From Burkholderia pyrrocinia (lineage in GTDB: Bacteria > Pseudomonadota > Gammaproteobacteria > Burkholderiales > Burkholderiaceae): a stretch of 64,000 nucleotides of DNA. Below are positions 35,188 through 45,541 of this stretch, in pieces; positions within the stretch are counted from its first letter, which is position 1; the number at the start of each line of letters is the position of its first letter. The position numbers were made by a program, and so were the translations under genes. The notes under the pieces were generated by a model that searched no databases, was not told where the DNA came from, and worked only from the letters and a program-made list of their open reading frames with translations. The DNA is taken from positions 2,604,001 to 2,668,000 of the forward strand of contig NZ_CP094459.1 in assembly GCF_022809715.1 (NCBI RefSeq), read 5' to 3'.

Positions 35188-35364
35188 CGTTTCGCTCCTC
35201 GTCTGTCTATCCGTCAGAAAAAAATCCGGGTCGCCGATGCGCGGGCCGGCCGATTCATGCGGGAACCGGTCGGCAGGCGCGCGTCGCGACGCACGATTCT
35301 CGCGCGCCGCCGCCGTCCGTGCATGGCCCTGCCGCCAGCAGGGGCAATCGGGCCCAGCAAGCGC

Positions 35365-35757
35365 CTAGCAAACGTCCTGCATGCTCCGCGCCAGATCGTC
35401 GAGCAGCATCCGCGCCGTCGCGACGTTGGTCGCGACCGGCACGTCGTGCACGTCGCATGCGCGCACGAGCGCGGTGATGTCGGGGTCGTGCGGCTGCGCG
35501 GTCATCGGGTCGCGCAGGAACACGACGATGTCGATGCGGCCGTCGGCCAGCTCGGCGCCGATCTGCAGGTCGCCGCCGAGCGGCCCCGACAGCTTGCGCT
35601 CGACCTCCAGCCCGTGCGCGGCCGCGATGCGGCCGCCCGTCGTGCCGGTCGCGACCAGCCGGCATTGCGCGAGCGTCTCGCGAAATTGACCCGCGAGCGC
35701 GACGATCTCGTCCTTCTTCGCGTCGTGCGCAATCAGTGCGATGCGGGGTTTGCTCAT
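35365..35757 (-). CDS. mgsA: Methylglyoxal synthase
   Basis: 130 residues, slightly short of the 152 of E. coli. It converts dihydroxyacetone phosphate to methylglyoxal and phosphate, a bypass of lower glycolysis under phosphate limitation. [20 protein letters not shown] holds the phosphate-binding His-Asp-x-Lys-Lys. ATGTTGGRI is the triose-binding loop, [12 protein letters not shown] contains the catalytic Asp, and [15 protein letters not shown] follows. It starts 55 bases downstream of the SDR gene on the same strand. Confidence 0.95.
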   Translation of the reverse strand: MSKPRIALIAHDAKKDEIVALAGQFRETLAQCRLVATGTTGGRIAAAHGLEVERKLSGPLGGDLQIGAELADGRIDIVVFLRDPMTAQPHDPDITALVRACDVHDVPVATNVATARMLLDDLARSMQDVC

Positions 35758-35812
35758 CTCCGGTTCCTTTGTCGTTCAGTTGTTGTCGTGATCGTGATCT
35801 GGCGGGCGCGCG

Positions 35813-36592
35813 TCAGAACGTGCCCGGATACGCGCCGCCGTCGAGCAGCCAGTTCTGCCCGGTGATGTAGCCGGCATGCACGCTGCACAGGAACGCGCAC
35901 GCCGCGCCGAATTCCTCGCGCGTGCCGAGGCGGCCGGCCGGGATGTCCTTCGTGCGCCGCGCGCGCATTTCGTCGACCGTCACGCCCTGCGCCTGCGCCG
36001 ACGCGGCGAGCGTCGTCGCGATCCGGTCGGTGTCGAACAGCCCCGGCAGCAGGCTGTTGATCGTCACGCCCTGGCCGGCGACCTTGCGCGACAGCCCCGC
36101 GACGAAGCCGGTCAGCCCCGAGCGCGCGCCGTTCGACAGCGCGAGCACGTCGATCGGCGCCTTGACGGCCGAACTCGTGATGTTGACGATCCGGCCGAAG
36201 CCGCGCGCGATCATCCCGTCGATGGTCGCGCGGATCAGCTCGATCGGCGTCAGCATGTTCGACTCGAGCGCGCGGATCCAGTCGTCGTGCGAGAAGTCGC
36301 GGAAGTCGCCCGGCGGTGGCCCGCCCGCATTGTTCACAAGAATGTCCGGCTGCGGGCACGCGGCAAGCGCGGCCGCGCGCCCGTCCGGCGTCGTGATGTC
36401 GCACGCGACCGCCGTGACCGACACGCCGGACGCCGCGCGGATCGCGTCGGCGGTGGCCTCGAGCGTGTCGCGCGTGCGCGCGACGATCACGAGGTTCACG
36501 CCCTCGGCGGCCAGCGCTTCCGCGCAGCCGCGCCCGAGGCCCTTGCTTGCCGCGCACACGAGCGCGGTCTTTCCTGCGATGCCGAGATCCAT
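35813..36592 (-). CDS. Atypical SDR family protein (FabG-like, catalytic Tyr/Lys replaced)
   Basis: 259 residues. The Rossmann motif is CAASKGLGRGCAEALAAEG and ILVNNAGGPPPGDF is the NNAG block. The region aligning with the active site reads NITSSAVKAPIDVLALSNG then ARSGLTGF: the canonical Tyr falls on Ser and the Lys on Arg. This matches a known SDR subgroup that lacks the classical tetrad (annotated as 3-oxoacyl-ACP reductase-like), so routine FabG-type annotation should be doubted. Ser is retained. It is upstream of mgsA with 55 bases between. Confidence 0.9.
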   Translation of the reverse strand: MDLGIAGKTALVCAASKGLGRGCAEALAAEGVNLVIVARTRDTLEATADAIRAASGVSVTAVACDITTPDGRAAALAACPQPDILVNNAGGPPPGDFRDFSHDDWIRALESNMLTPIELIRATIDGMIARGFGRIVNITSSAVKAPIDVLALSNGARSGLTGFVAGLSRKVAGQGVTINSLLPGLFDTDRIATTLAASAQAQGVTVDEMRARRTKDIPAGRLGTREEFGAACAFLCSVHAGYITGQNWLLDGGAYPGTF

Positions 36593-36801
36593 CGTCGATT
36601 CCCTAGTGGCGAAGCGCGCCGATGCGGCCCCGAGTCGCGCCGGCGGGCGGGCGAACGGGCGTGCGCGGCACGCGGATTGTCGTGAGACGTCGATAATATC
36701 CGGATCATGTGGCGCGCCTTGGTAAAATTGCGGCCATAAGCGGCGGCCGGCCCGGCGCCGCCGTCGCCCCGATCCCCTTTTGCCGCCAAGGCGCCCCCGT
36801 C

Positions 36802-37452
36802 ATGAAACAGGACAGCCGTTTCCCGAATCTCTTCATCCTCGATCACCCGCTGATCCAGCACAAGCTCACCCACATGCGCGACAAGGACACGTCGACGCGC
36901 ACGTTCCGCGAGCTGCTGCGCGAGATCACGCTGCTGATGGGCTATGAGATCACCCGCAACCTGCCGATCACGACCAGACGGGTCGAAACCCCGCTCGTCG
37001 AGGTCGACGCGCCCGTGATCGCGGGCAAGAAGCTCGCGATCGTGCCCGTGCTGCGCGCGGGCATCGGGATGTCGGACGGCCTGCTCGACCTGGTCCCGTC
37101 CGCGCGCGTCGGCCACATCGGCGTATACCGCGCCGAAGACCACCGCCCGGTCGAATACCTCGTGCGCCTGCCCGACCTCGAGGACCGCATCTTCATCCTG
37201 TGCGACCCGATGGTCGCGACCGGCTATTCGGCCGTGCATGCGGTCGACGTGCTCAAGCGCCGCAACGTGCCGGCCGCGAACATCATGTTCGTCGCGCTCG
37301 TCGCCGCGCCCGAGGGCGTGCAGGTGTTCCAGGACGCGCACCCGGACGTGAAGCTGTATGTGGCTTCGCTCGACTCGCATCTGAACGAGCACGCGTACAT
37401 CGTGCCGGGCCTCGGCGACGCGGGCGACCGCCTGTTCGGCACCAAGAACTGA
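36802..37452 (+). CDS. upp: Uracil phosphoribosyltransferase
   Basis: 216 residues. It salvages uracil to UMP with PRPP. The PRPP loop is [20 protein letters not shown] and the uracil-binding C terminus is [19 protein letters not shown], both diagnostic. The N terminus [20 protein letters not shown] sets the start at ATG 36802; the longer frame from 36709 is not conserved. A divergent 209-base gap separates it from the SDR gene; TAATAT and TAAAAT boxes lie in it but no good -35. Confidence 0.97.
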   Translation: MKQDSRFPNLFILDHPLIQHKLTHMRDKDTSTRTFRELLREITLLMGYEITRNLPITTRRVETPLVEVDAPVIAGKKLAIVPVLRAGIGMSDGLLDLVPSARVGHIGVYRAEDHRPVEYLVRLPDLEDRIFILCDPMVATGYSAVHAVDVLKRRNVPAANIMFVALVAAPEGVQVFQDAHPDVKLYVASLDSHLNEHAYIVPGLGDAGDRLFGTKN

Positions 37453-37673
37453 CGTGCCTGCGCGGCCGCGCGGCGCGCCGTCGGGTATCCCGCGGCGGCC
37501 TGCCCAGCCGTTCGGCCATGCGCGGCGGCCCCGATCCGACGGTCGCCGCGTGATAAAATCTCGATCCACTCGACACGCGCGGCCCCGCGGCTTCATGCCC
37601 GCCGAAACGGCCGCCGACTCAACGACACATTGGCACAATCGCCCGCGCAGCGCGCCCGGGCACGGAGAAAGGT

Positions 37674-38402
37674 ATGGCTGGTCATTCGAAATGGGCCAAC
37701 ATCAAGCATAAGAAGGCAGCGGCCGACGCGAAGCGCGGCAAGATCTGGACCCGCCTGATCAAGGAAATCCAGGTCGCGGCCCGCCTCGGCGGCGGCGACG
37801 TCAACTCGAACCCGCGCCTGCGTCTCGCGGTCGACAAGGCGGCCGACGCGAACATGCCGAAGGACAACGTCAAGCGCGCGATCGATCGCGGCGTCGGCGG
37901 CGCGGACGGCGCGAACTACGAGGAAATCCGTTACGAAGGCTACGGCATCAGCGGCGCGGCGATCATCGTCGACACGCTGACCGACAACCGCACCCGTACG
38001 GTCGCGGAAGTCCGCCACGCGTTCTCGAAGTTCGGCGGCAACATGGGCACCGACGGCTCGGTCGCGTTCATGTTCGATCACGTCGGCCAGTTCCTGTTCG
38101 CGCCCGGCACGTCGGAAGACGCGCTGATGGAAGCCGCGCTCGAAGCCGGCGCGAACGACGTGAACACGAACGACGACGGCTCGATCGAAGTGCTGTGCGA
38201 CTGGCAGGAATTCTCGAAGGTGAAGGACGCGCTCGAAGCCGCCGGCTTCAAGGCCGAACTCGCCGAAGTGACGATGAAGCCGCAGAACGAAGTCGAATTC
38301 ACCGGCGACGACGCGGCGAAGATGCAGAAGCTCCTGGACGCGCTCGAGAACCTCGACGACGTGCAGGACGTGTATACGAACGCCGTCATCGTCGAGGAAT
38401 GA
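37674..38402 (+). CDS. yebC: YebC/PmpR family protein
   Basis: 242 residues. It begins [20 protein letters not shown], the invariant family N terminus, and contains [17 protein letters not shown] and [17 protein letters not shown]. The family comprises DNA-binding regulators, and in recent work some members help ribosomes through polyproline stalls. The acidic stretch near the C terminus is normal. It has a GGAGAAAGGT ribosome site. It is likely the first gene of a series leading to purD, hemF and nadD. Confidence 0.97.
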   Translation: MAGHSKWANIKHKKAAADAKRGKIWTRLIKEIQVAARLGGGDVNSNPRLRLAVDKAADANMPKDNVKRAIDRGVGGADGANYEEIRYEGYGISGAAIIVDTLTDNRTRTVAEVRHAFSKFGGNMGTDGSVAFMFDHVGQFLFAPGTSEDALMEAALEAGANDVNTNDDGSIEVLCDWQEFSKVKDALEAAGFKAELAEVTMKPQNEVEFTGDDAAKMQKLLDALENLDDVQDVYTNAVIVEE

Positions 38403-38506
38403 GATGCCGGCCGCCGTGCTCCTGTCGCGGCGGCGGCCCGACCGAATCCGCGGCCGGCGCGCCTGAGCGTGCCGGCCGCCCTGTTTTCTAGTCTGCGGGG
38501 AATCCC

Positions 38507-39787
38507 ATGAAACTACTCGTCGTCGGTTCCGGCGGCCGCGAACATGCGCTGGCGTGGAAGCTCGCGCAGTCGCCGCGCGTCCAGATGGTCTACGTCGCAC
38601 CCGGCAATGGCGGTACGGCGCAGGACGAGCGTCTGAAGAACGTCGACATCACGTCGCTCGACGAACTCGCCGATTTCGCGGAAAGCGAAGGCGTCGCGTT
38701 CACGCTCGTCGGTCCGGAAGCACCGCTCGCGGCCGGCATCGTCAACCTGTTCCGCACGCGCGGCCTGAAGGTGTTCGGCCCGACCCGCGAAGCCGCGCAG
38801 CTCGAAAGCTCGAAGGATTTCGCGAAGGCGTTCATGAAGCGTCACGGCATCCCGACGGCCGACTACGAAACCTTTTCCGATGCTGCCGCGGCCCACGCGT
38901 ACATCGACGCGAAGGGTGCGCCGATCGTCGTGAAGGCCGACGGCCTCGCGGCCGGCAAGGGCGTCGTCGTCGCGATGACGCTCGAAGAAGCACACGCCGC
39001 CGTCGACATGATGCTGTCGGGCAACAAGCTCGGCGATGCCGGCGCGCGCGTCGTGATCGAGGAATTCCTCGATGGCGAGGAAGCGAGCTTCATCGTGATG
39101 GTCGACGGCAAGCACGCGCTGGCGCTGGCTTCCAGCCAGGACCACAAGCGCCTGCTCGACGAGGACCGCGGTCCGAACACCGGCGGCATGGGCGCGTATT
39201 CGCCCGCGCCGATCGTCACGCCGCAGATGCACGCACGCGTGATGCGCGAAATCATCATGCCGACCGTGCGCGGGATGGAGAAGGACGGCATCCGCTTCAC
39301 GGGCTTCCTGTATGCGGGCCTGATGATCGACAAGGAAGGCAATCCGCGCACGCTCGAGTTCAACTGCCGGATGGGCGACCCGGAAACGCAGCCGATCATG
39401 GCGCGCCTGAAGAGCGATTTCTCGAAGGTCGTCGAGCAGGCGATCGCGGGCACGCTCGATACGGTCGAGCTCGACTGGGACCGCCGCACCGCGCTCGGCG
39501 TCGTGCTGGCCGCGCACGGCTACCCGGACGCGCCGCGCAAGGGCGACCGCATCAACGGGATCCCGGCCGAGACCGAACAGGCCGTCACGTTCCATGCGGG
39601 CACGACGCTCGGCGACGGCGACAAGCTGGTGACGTCCGGCGGCCGCGTGCTGTGCGTGGTCGGCCTCGCCGATTCGGTGCGCGAAGCGCAGCAGCATGCG
39701 TACGACACGATCAACCAGATCAATTTCGAAGGCATGCAGTACCGCCGCGACATCGGTTTCCGCGCGCTCAACCGCAAGAGCGTGTGA
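38507..39787 (+). CDS. purD: Phosphoribosylamine-glycine ligase
   Basis: 426 residues, ATP-grasp enzyme of purine synthesis (step 2). MKLLVVGSGGREHALAWKLA is the N-domain motif. VVKADGLAAGKGVVVAMT is the ATP-binding strand, EEFLDGEEASFIVMVDGKHA and DEDRGPNTGGMGAYSP are hallmark blocks, and LEFNCRMGDPETQPIM carries the metal-binding Glu/Asn. It is monofunctional, not fused to purM or purN. It lies 104 bases after yebC. Confidence 0.98.
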   Translation: MKLLVVGSGGREHALAWKLAQSPRVQMVYVAPGNGGTAQDERLKNVDITSLDELADFAESEGVAFTLVGPEAPLAAGIVNLFRTRGLKVFGPTREAAQLESSKDFAKAFMKRHGIPTADYETFSDAAAAHAYIDAKGAPIVVKADGLAAGKGVVVAMTLEEAHAAVDMMLSGNKLGDAGARVVIEEFLDGEEASFIVMVDGKHALALASSQDHKRLLDEDRGPNTGGMGAYSPAPIVTPQMHARVMREIIMPTVRGMEKDGIRFTGFLYAGLMIDKEGNPRTLEFNCRMGDPETQPIMARLKSDFSKVVEQAIAGTLDTVELDWDRRTALGVVLAAHGYPDAPRKGDRINGIPAETEQAVTFHAGTTLGDGDKLVTSGGRVLCVVGLADSVREAQQHAYDTINQINFEGMQYRRDIGFRALNRKSV

Positions 39788-39903
39788 CGATCGCAACCGC
39801 CGCCCCGCCCTCGCGCGGCGGCCTCTCTGCCGGGGTTCGATAGAATGCCCGGCAGATGCCTTTTTTACGGCCCCCGCTTCGGGCGGGGGCACCCAGTCCA
39901 GAC

Positions 39904-40827
39904 ATGACCGATTCGACCTACGACGTGGCGCGCGTGCGCACGTACCTCCAGGGCCTGCAGGCACGCATCGCCGACGCGCTCGGCGCGCTCGACGGCACGC
40001 CGCTCGCGACCGATGCGTGGCAGCGCGGGCCGGCCGAGCGCCTGCGCGGCGGCGGCTGCACGCGGATTCTCGAAGGCGGCCGCGTGTTCGAACGCGCGGG
40101 AATCGGCTTTTCCGACGTCGCGGGCGACGCGCTGCCGCCGTCGGCGAGCGCGGCGCGCCCGCAGCTCGCGGGCCGCGGCTTCGAGGCGCTCGGCGTGTCG
40201 CTCGTGCTGCACCCGCGCAATCCGTACTGCCCGACCGTGCACATGAACGTGCGGATGCTGATCGCGACGAAACCGGGCGAAGACCCCGTGTTCTGGTTCG
40301 GCGGCGGCATGGATCTGACACCGGTTTACGGTTTCGAGGATGACGCGCGCCATTTCCACCAGACCTGCAAGGATGCGCTCGACCCGTTCGGCGCCGAGCT
40401 CTACCCGCGCTTCAAGAAATGGTGCGACGAGTATTTCTTCCTGAAGCACCGCAACGAGATGCGCGGCATCGGCGGGATCTTCTTCGACGATTTCTCCGAG
40501 CCCGGTTTCGAACGCTCGTTTGACATGATGCAAAGCGTCGGCGATGCGTTCCTGCAGGCCTACCTGCCGATCGTCGAGCGCCGCGCCGACCTGCCGTACG
40601 GCGAGCGCGAGCGCGACTTCCAGGCCTACCGCCGCGGCCGTTACGTCGAATTCAACCTCGTGTTCGACCGTGGCACGCTGTTCGGCCTGCAAAGCGGCGG
40701 CCGGACCGAGTCGATCCTGATGTCGATGCCGCCGGTCGCGAACTGGCGCTACAACTGGCAACCCGAACCGGGAACGCCGGAAGCGCGCCTGTACAGCGAC
40801 TTCATCGTGCCGCGCGACTGGGTCTGA
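39904..40827 (+). CDS. hemF: Coproporphyrinogen-III oxidase, aerobic
   Basis: 307 residues. It oxidatively decarboxylates coproporphyrinogen III to protoporphyrinogen IX with O2. Diagnostic blocks are [71 protein letters not shown] and [22 protein letters not shown] 39904 ([16 protein letters not shown]) is preferred to a 16-residue longer frame. A TAGAAT box at about 39842 is a possible -10. Downstream nadD starts 38 bases later. Confidence 0.98.
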   Translation: MTDSTYDVARVRTYLQGLQARIADALGALDGTPLATDAWQRGPAERLRGGGCTRILEGGRVFERAGIGFSDVAGDALPPSASAARPQLAGRGFEALGVSLVLHPRNPYCPTVHMNVRMLIATKPGEDPVFWFGGGMDLTPVYGFEDDARHFHQTCKDALDPFGAELYPRFKKWCDEYFFLKHRNEMRGIGGIFFDDFSEPGFERSFDMMQSVGDAFLQAYLPIVERRADLPYGERERDFQAYRRGRYVEFNLVFDRGTLFGLQSGGRTESILMSMPPVANWRYNWQPEPGTPEARLYSDFIVPRDWV

Positions 40828-40865
40828 GCCCGCGCGCCCCGCTGCCCCAAGAAAAGGACGCGTTT

Positions 40866-41567
40866 CTGGACACCACCGCCCGCCCCGCCCCGCTGCCGCG
40901 TCGTATCGGCTTGCTGGGCGGCACTTTCGACCCGATCCACGACGGCCATCTCGCGCTCGCGCGCCGGTTCGCCGAGCTGCTCGGCCTGACCGAGCTCGTG
41001 CTGCTGCCCGCCGGGCAGCCGTACCAGAAGCGCGACGTGTCGGCCGCCGAGCATCGGCTCGCGATGACGCGCGCGGCCGCGGATTCGCTCGTGCTGCCGG
41101 GCGTGACCGTGACCGTCGCCACCGACGAGATCGAGCACGCCGGCCCGACCTACACGGTCGACACGCTCGCGCGCTGGCGCGAGCGGATCGGCCCCGACGC
41201 GTCGCTGTCGCTGCTGATCGGCGCCGACCAGCTCGTGCGCCTCGACACGTGGCGCGACTGGCGCAAGCTGTTCGACTACGCGCACATCTGCGCGTCGACG
41301 CGCCCGGGCTTCGAGCTCGGCGCGGCGCCGCCGGAGGTTGCGCAGGAAATCGCCGCGCGGCAGGCCGGCGCCGACGTGCTGAAGGCCACGCCGGCCGGCC
41401 GCCTGCTGATCGACACGACCCTCGCGTTCGACATCGCCGCGACCGACATCCGCGCGCACCTGCGCGAATGCATCGCGCGCCATGCGCAAATGCCCGACGC
41501 ATCGGCCGAACATGTACCGGCCGCCGTATGGGCCTATATTCTTCAACATCGCCTCTACCACACCTGA
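40866..41567 (+). CDS. nadD: Nicotinate-nucleotide adenylyltransferase, probable CTG start
   Basis: About 233 residues if begun at CTG 40866. It makes deamido-NAD from nicotinate mononucleotide and ATP. The nucleotidyltransferase signature [17 protein letters not shown] and ISSTSIR-equivalent [17 protein letters not shown] are present. Between hemF and the conserved GGTFDP there is no in-frame ATG or GTG. TTG 40911 would delete the first beta strand (RIGLLGG). CTG 40866 has AAAAGGA seven bases upstream and gives an N terminus of [20 protein letters not shown]. Start by CTG is therefore the best reading, though a rare one. Confidence 0.93.
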   Translation: MDTTARPAPLPRRIGLLGGTFDPIHDGHLALARRFAELLGLTELVLLPAGQPYQKRDVSAAEHRLAMTRAAADSLVLPGVTVTVATDEIEHAGPTYTVDTLARWRERIGPDASLSLLIGADQLVRLDTWRDWRKLFDYAHICASTRPGFELGAAPPEVAQEIAARQAGADVLKATPAGRLLIDTTLAFDIAATDIRAHLRECIARHAQMPDASAEHVPAAVWAYILQHRLYHT

Positions 41568-41571
41568 TTCC

Positions 41572-42030
41572 ATGGATATTCGCAAACTGCAGCGCGTGAT
41601 CGTCGACGCCCTCGAAGACGTCAAGGCGCAAGACATCAAGGTGTTCAACACCAGCCACCTGACCGAACTGTTCGACCGCGTGGTCGTCGCATCGGGCACC
41701 TCCAACCGCCAGACCAAGGCCCTCGCGTCGAGCGTGCGCGACAAGGTCAAGGAAGCCGGCGGCGACATCGTCAGCTCCGAGGGCGAGGAGACCGGCGAAT
41801 GGGTGCTCGTCGACTGCGGCGACGCCGTCGTGCACATCCTGCAGCCGGCCCTGCGCCAGTACTACAACCTCGAGGAAATCTGGGGCGACAAGCCCGTGCG
41901 GATGAAGCTCGGCGGCGGCAAGGGCCAGAATGGCTTCGCGACGGCCAGCGAAGACGACGAAGACGAGGAAGACGAGGAAGAAGCCGCGCCGGCCCGCCCG
42001 GCACGCAAGACGGCCGCCCGCCGCCGCTAA
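41572..42030 (+). CDS. rsfS: Ribosome silencing factor RsfS
   Basis: 152 residues. It binds uL14 on the large subunit and blocks subunit joining in starvation. The core is [40 protein letters not shown] and [20 protein letters not shown]. After the core comes an unusual ~30-residue tail: a run of Asp/Glu then Ala/Pro/Arg/Lys. It lies four bases after nadD, the conserved nadD-rsfS-rlmH order. Confidence 0.97.
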   Translation: MDIRKLQRVIVDALEDVKAQDIKVFNTSHLTELFDRVVVASGTSNRQTKALASSVRDKVKEAGGDIVSSEGEETGEWVLVDCGDAVVHILQPALRQYYNLEEIWGDKPVRMKLGGGKGQNGFATASEDDEDEEDEEEAAPARPARKTAARRR

Positions 42031-42049
42031 GTCGTCACGAATCGTCCCG

Positions 42050-42520
42050 ATGAAGCTTTTCATCCTCGCGGTCGGCCACAAGATGCCGGGCTGGATCGCA
42101 TCCGGCTTCGACGAATACACGAAGCGGATGCCGCCCGAGCTGCGCATCGAGCTGCGCGAGATCAAGCCCGAACTGCGCTCGGGCGGCCGTAGCGCCGAAA
42201 GCGTGATGGCGGCCGAGCGGCAAAAGATCGAGGCCGCGCTGCCGAAGGGCGCGCGCGTCGTCGCGCTCGACGAGCGCGGCCGCGACTGGACCACGATGCA
42301 GCTCGCGCAGGCGCTGCCCGGCTGGCAGCAGGACGGCCGCGACGTCGCGTTCGTGATCGGCGGCGCCGACGGGCTCGATCCGGAACTGAAAGCACGCGCC
42401 GACGTGCTGCTGCGCATCTCGAGCATGACGCTGCCGCACGGGATGGTGCGCGTGCTGCTCGCCGAACAGCTTTACCGGGCGTGGAGCATCACGCAGAATC
42501 ACCCCTACCACCGCGCATGA
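42050..42520 (+). CDS. rlmH: 23S rRNA pseudouridine-1915 N3-methyltransferase
   Basis: 156 residues, the expected length. SPOUT-fold enzyme acting on 70S ribosomes. It begins [20 protein letters not shown]; the SAM-binding trefoil knot is [16 protein letters not shown] and [20 protein letters not shown]. The longer frame from 41930 is the rsfS tail in another frame. It starts 19 bases after rsfS. Confidence 0.98.
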   Translation: MKLFILAVGHKMPGWIASGFDEYTKRMPPELRIELREIKPELRSGGRSAESVMAAERQKIEAALPKGARVVALDERGRDWTTMQLAQALPGWQQDGRDVAFVIGGADGLDPELKARADVLLRISSMTLPHGMVRVLLAEQLYRAWSITQNHPYHRA

Positions 42521-42571
42521 CGTGTCGTCCTCGAGACGCGCGCCGCGCGCGCTCACCGAGATAACGACACC

Positions 42572-43204
42572 ATGCCGTCCAGCACGTCCCCCGCGCTTTT
42601 CCCGATCCTTTACCTCGCTTCGCAAAGCCCGCGCCGCCAGGAGCTGCTGCAGCAGATCGGCGTACGCTTCGAGTTGCTGCTGCCGCGCCCCGACGAAGAC
42701 GCCGAGGCGCTCGAAGCCGAACTGCCCGGCGAAGCCGCCGATGCGTACGTGCGGCGCGTGACCGTCGCGAAGGCCGAAGCCGCGCGTGCGCGCCTCGTCG
42801 CGAGCGGCAAGCCGGCCGCGCCGGTGCTGGTTGCCGATACGACCGTCACGATCGACGGCGCGATCCTCGGCAAGCCGGCCGACGCCGATGACGCGCTCGC
42901 GATGCTGACGCGCCTCGCGGGCCGCGAACACGCGGTGCTGACCGCCGTCGCCGTGATCGACGCGCGCGGCGAACTGCTGCCGCCCGCGCTGTCGCGCTCG
43001 TCGGTACGCTTCGCGGCGGCGTCGCGCGACGCATACGCGCGCTACGTCGAAACGGGCGAGCCGTTCGGCAAGGCCGGCGCGTACGCGATCCAGGGGCGCG
43101 CGGCCGAATTCATCGAGCGGATCGACGGTTCCCATTCGGGTATCATGGGTCTGCCCCTTTTTGAGACCGCGGCGCTGTTGCGCGCCGCGCGTGTCGCCTT
43201 CTGA
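42572..43204 (+). CDS. Maf family nucleoside triphosphate pyrophosphatase (YhdE-like)
   Basis: 210 residues. [20 protein letters not shown] is the Maf P-loop-like motif and [18 protein letters not shown] holds the catalytic Asp. [20 protein letters not shown] with [13 protein letters not shown] indicates the YhdE (dTTP/UTP) type rather than YceF. It probably removes non-canonical or excess NTPs. It lies 51 bases after rlmH and 8 before rng. Confidence 0.94.
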   Translation: MPSSTSPALFPILYLASQSPRRQELLQQIGVRFELLLPRPDEDAEALEAELPGEAADAYVRRVTVAKAEAARARLVASGKPAAPVLVADTTVTIDGAILGKPADADDALAMLTRLAGREHAVLTAVAVIDARGELLPPALSRSSVRFAAASRDAYARYVETGEPFGKAGAYAIQGRAAEFIERIDGSHSGIMGLPLFETAALLRAARVAF

Positions 43205-43212
43205 ATCCCACC

Positions 43213-44682
43213 ATGAACGAAGAAATCCTGATCAACCTCACGCCGCAGGAAACGCGGGTCGCACTCGTCCAGCAAGGCGCGGTGCAGGAGCTTCACGTCG
43301 AGCGCACGCTGTCGCGCGGGCGGGTCGGCAACATCTATCTCGGCAAGGTCGTGCGCGTGCTGCCCGGCATGCAGTCGGCGTTCATCGACATCGGCCTCGA
43401 GCGCGCGGCGTTCCTGCACGTCGCCGACATCTGGCATCCGCGCCTCGCGGGCGAGCCGCAATCGAGCGCGCCGCACCAGCCGATCGAGAAGACCGTGTTC
43501 GAAGGCCAGACGCTGATGGTCCAGGTGATCAAGGATCCGATCGGCACGAAGGGCGCGCGGCTGTCGACGCAGGTCAGCATCGCGGGCCGCACGCTCGTCT
43601 ACCTGCCGCAGGAGCCGCATATCGGCATCTCGCAGAAGATCGAGAGCGAGGCCGAGCGCGAGGCCGTGCGCGCGCGCCTGACGGCCGTGATCCCGCCGGA
43701 CGAGAAAGGCGGCTATATCGTGCGCACGATCGCCGAGGATGCGACCTCCGACGAGCTGGCCGGCGACGTCGCCTACCTGCGCAAGACGTGGGCGACGATC
43801 GTCGCGCAGGCGCAGCGGCTGCCGGCGACGAGCCTGCTGTACCAGGATCTCGATCTCGCGCAGCGAGTGCTGCGCGATTTCGCGAACGACGACACGACGC
43901 GCATCCAGGTCGATTCGCGCGAGACGTACCAGCGCCTCTCCGAATTCGCGTCCGAGTTCACGCCGGCCGTGAGCCCGAAGCTGCACCACTACACCGGCGA
44001 GCGGCCGCTGTTCGACCTGTACAACATCGAGACGGAGATCCAGCGCGCGCTGTCGCGCCGCGTCGACCTGAAGTCGGGCGGCTACCTGATGATCGACCAG
44101 ACCGAGGCGATGACGACGATCGACGTGAACACGGGCGGCTATGTCGGCGCGCGCAACTTCGACGACACGATCTTCAAGACCAACCTCGAGGCCGCGCACA
44201 CGATCGCGCGGCAACTGCGGCTGCGCAACCTCGGCGGGATCATCATCATCGACTTCATCGACATGGAGAACGCCGAGCATCGCGACGCGGTGCTGTCCGA
44301 GCTGAAGAAGGCGCTGTCGCGCGACCGCACGCGCGTGACGGTCAACACGTTCTCGCAGCTCGGGCTCGTCGAGATGACGCGCAAGCGCACGCGCGAATCG
44401 CTCGCGCACGTGCTGTGCGAGCCCTGCCCGACCTGCCAGGGCAAGGGCCAGGTGAAGACGTCGCGCACCGTGTGCTACGACATCTTGCGCGAGATCCTGC
44501 GCGAATCGCGGCAGTTCAACCCGCGCGAATTCCGTGTGATCGCCGCGCAGCAGGTGATCGATCTGTTCCTCGACGAGGAGTCGCAGCATCTCGCGATGCT
44601 GATCGACTTCATCGGCAAGCCGGTGTCGCTGCAGGTCGAATCGAACCTGAGCCAGGAGCAGTACGATATCGTGCTGATGTAA
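43213..44682 (+). CDS. rng: Ribonuclease G
   Basis: 489 residues, the same length as E. coli RNase G. It processes the 5' end of 16S rRNA and some mRNAs. It has an N-terminal S1 domain (GRVGNIYLGKVVRVLPGMQS, FIDIGLERAAFLHVADI), the RNase H-like catalytic region with TIDVNTGGYVGARNFDDTI and GGIIIIDFIDMENAEHRD (metal Asp pair), and the zinc link CEPCPTCQGKGQ. It lacks the RNase E C-terminal scaffold. It starts 8 bases after maf. Confidence 0.98.
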   Translation: MNEEILINLTPQETRVALVQQGAVQELHVERTLSRGRVGNIYLGKVVRVLPGMQSAFIDIGLERAAFLHVADIWHPRLAGEPQSSAPHQPIEKTVFEGQTLMVQVIKDPIGTKGARLSTQVSIAGRTLVYLPQEPHIGISQKIESEAEREAVRARLTAVIPPDEKGGYIVRTIAEDATSDELAGDVAYLRKTWATIVAQAQRLPATSLLYQDLDLAQRVLRDFANDDTTRIQVDSRETYQRLSEFASEFTPAVSPKLHHYTGERPLFDLYNIETEIQRALSRRVDLKSGGYLMIDQTEAMTTIDVNTGGYVGARNFDDTIFKTNLEAAHTIARQLRLRNLGGIIIIDFIDMENAEHRDAVLSELKKALSRDRTRVTVNTFSQLGLVEMTRKRTRESLAHVLCEPCPTCQGKGQVKTSRTVCYDILREILRESRQFNPREFRVIAAQQVIDLFLDEESQHLAMLIDFIGKPVSLQVESNLSQEQYDIVLM

Positions 44683-44808
44683 CGTTCCGCCCATCCGCCG
44701 CCGGCATCGCCGCGCGGCGCTTCGATGCGGCGCCCGGGCCGCTCGCGCATCCCGCGCCAGCGCCCGCCGCCGCCCTTTCACTTACCCTTTTCGTATTCAT
44801 CACGCACC

Positions 44809-45144
44809 ATGAGCCAAGGCCACAACCGCCGCCAGCGCAAGAAACTCCACATCGGCGAATTCCAGGAACTCGCGTTCAACGCGACCGCGCATTACCGCAA
44901 CGAGATGACCGACCTCGAACGCGGCGAACTGATCGACGCGTTCATCGACTTCGTCGAAGCGAACGGGCTGCTGACCGTCGCGTCCGCGGACGAAGGCATC
45001 GGCGCCTACGTGATCTCCGGCGCACCGCGCGGCACGACGACCGACGCCGATCGCGAGATCGTGCGCGGCTGGCTAGCCGCACGGCCGGAACTGACCGACG
45101 TCAAGGTCAGCGAATTCACCGACGCGTGGTATCCGGACGCCTGA
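44809..45144 (+). CDS. yggL: YggL family 50S-associated protein (DUF469)
   Basis: 111 residues. It begins MSQGHNRRQRKKLHIGEFQE, closely like E. coli YggL (RRLRKKMHIDEFQELGF), and ends with VSEFTDAWYPDA matching SELFDVWWD. The middle has DREIVRGWLAARPELTDV. The family binds the large ribosomal subunit; the role is not well defined. The start was set at ATG 44809 from this similarity. Confidence 0.92.
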   Translation: MSQGHNRRQRKKLHIGEFQELAFNATAHYRNEMTDLERGELIDAFIDFVEANGLLTVASADEGIGAYVISGAPRGTTTDADREIVRGWLAARPELTDVKVSEFTDAWYPDA

Positions 45145-45541
45145 CTTTCCGGTTTCTCCCTGCAGCGGGCAGCGCCCGCGCCTGCCCGCCGTGAAGGCGG
45201 GCCAGGCCGGCGCCTGCGTGCACCGCCTCCTCTCCCGCTCCCTCCCTTCCCCGTCGCCCGACACCCGCGCGACCGGCACCGACTCACACGATTCGCGCCG
45301 CGTCGACCGTGATTACCCCTGATCAGGCGCCGCAACCTCGACCTCAACCGTCATTCGGCATCCCCCGCCCCGCCTCCGATCCCTTCCTTTTCCCCGACAG
45401 TCCGCCTCCAATCGGCCATCGAAATCGGTCCTGAAAGCAAGACACGTTAAACTCTCACCTCGCGTGGTGCGCCGCCCGCACCCGCCATCCATCGCCAGCC
45501 GCGTGCCCTCGGGCCGCCCCCGACCCATGGAGTGAGTGTCA
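45145..45541. other. 397-bp intergenic region
   Basis: A 7-bp GC hairpin (GCCCGCC 45184-45190 with GGCGGGC 45196-45202) lies 40 bases past yggL but has no T run. Around 45228-45255 the plus strand is almost purely pyrimidine. TTAAACT near 45447 is the only A/T-rich box and could be a -10 for the lipoprotein gene. No gene supported. Confidence 0.5.

Noticed and set aside
45536..45541. GTG 45536 as start of the PRC-barrel lipoprotein
   Set aside because: It is too close to the GGAG ribosome site; ATG 45542 has better spacing.
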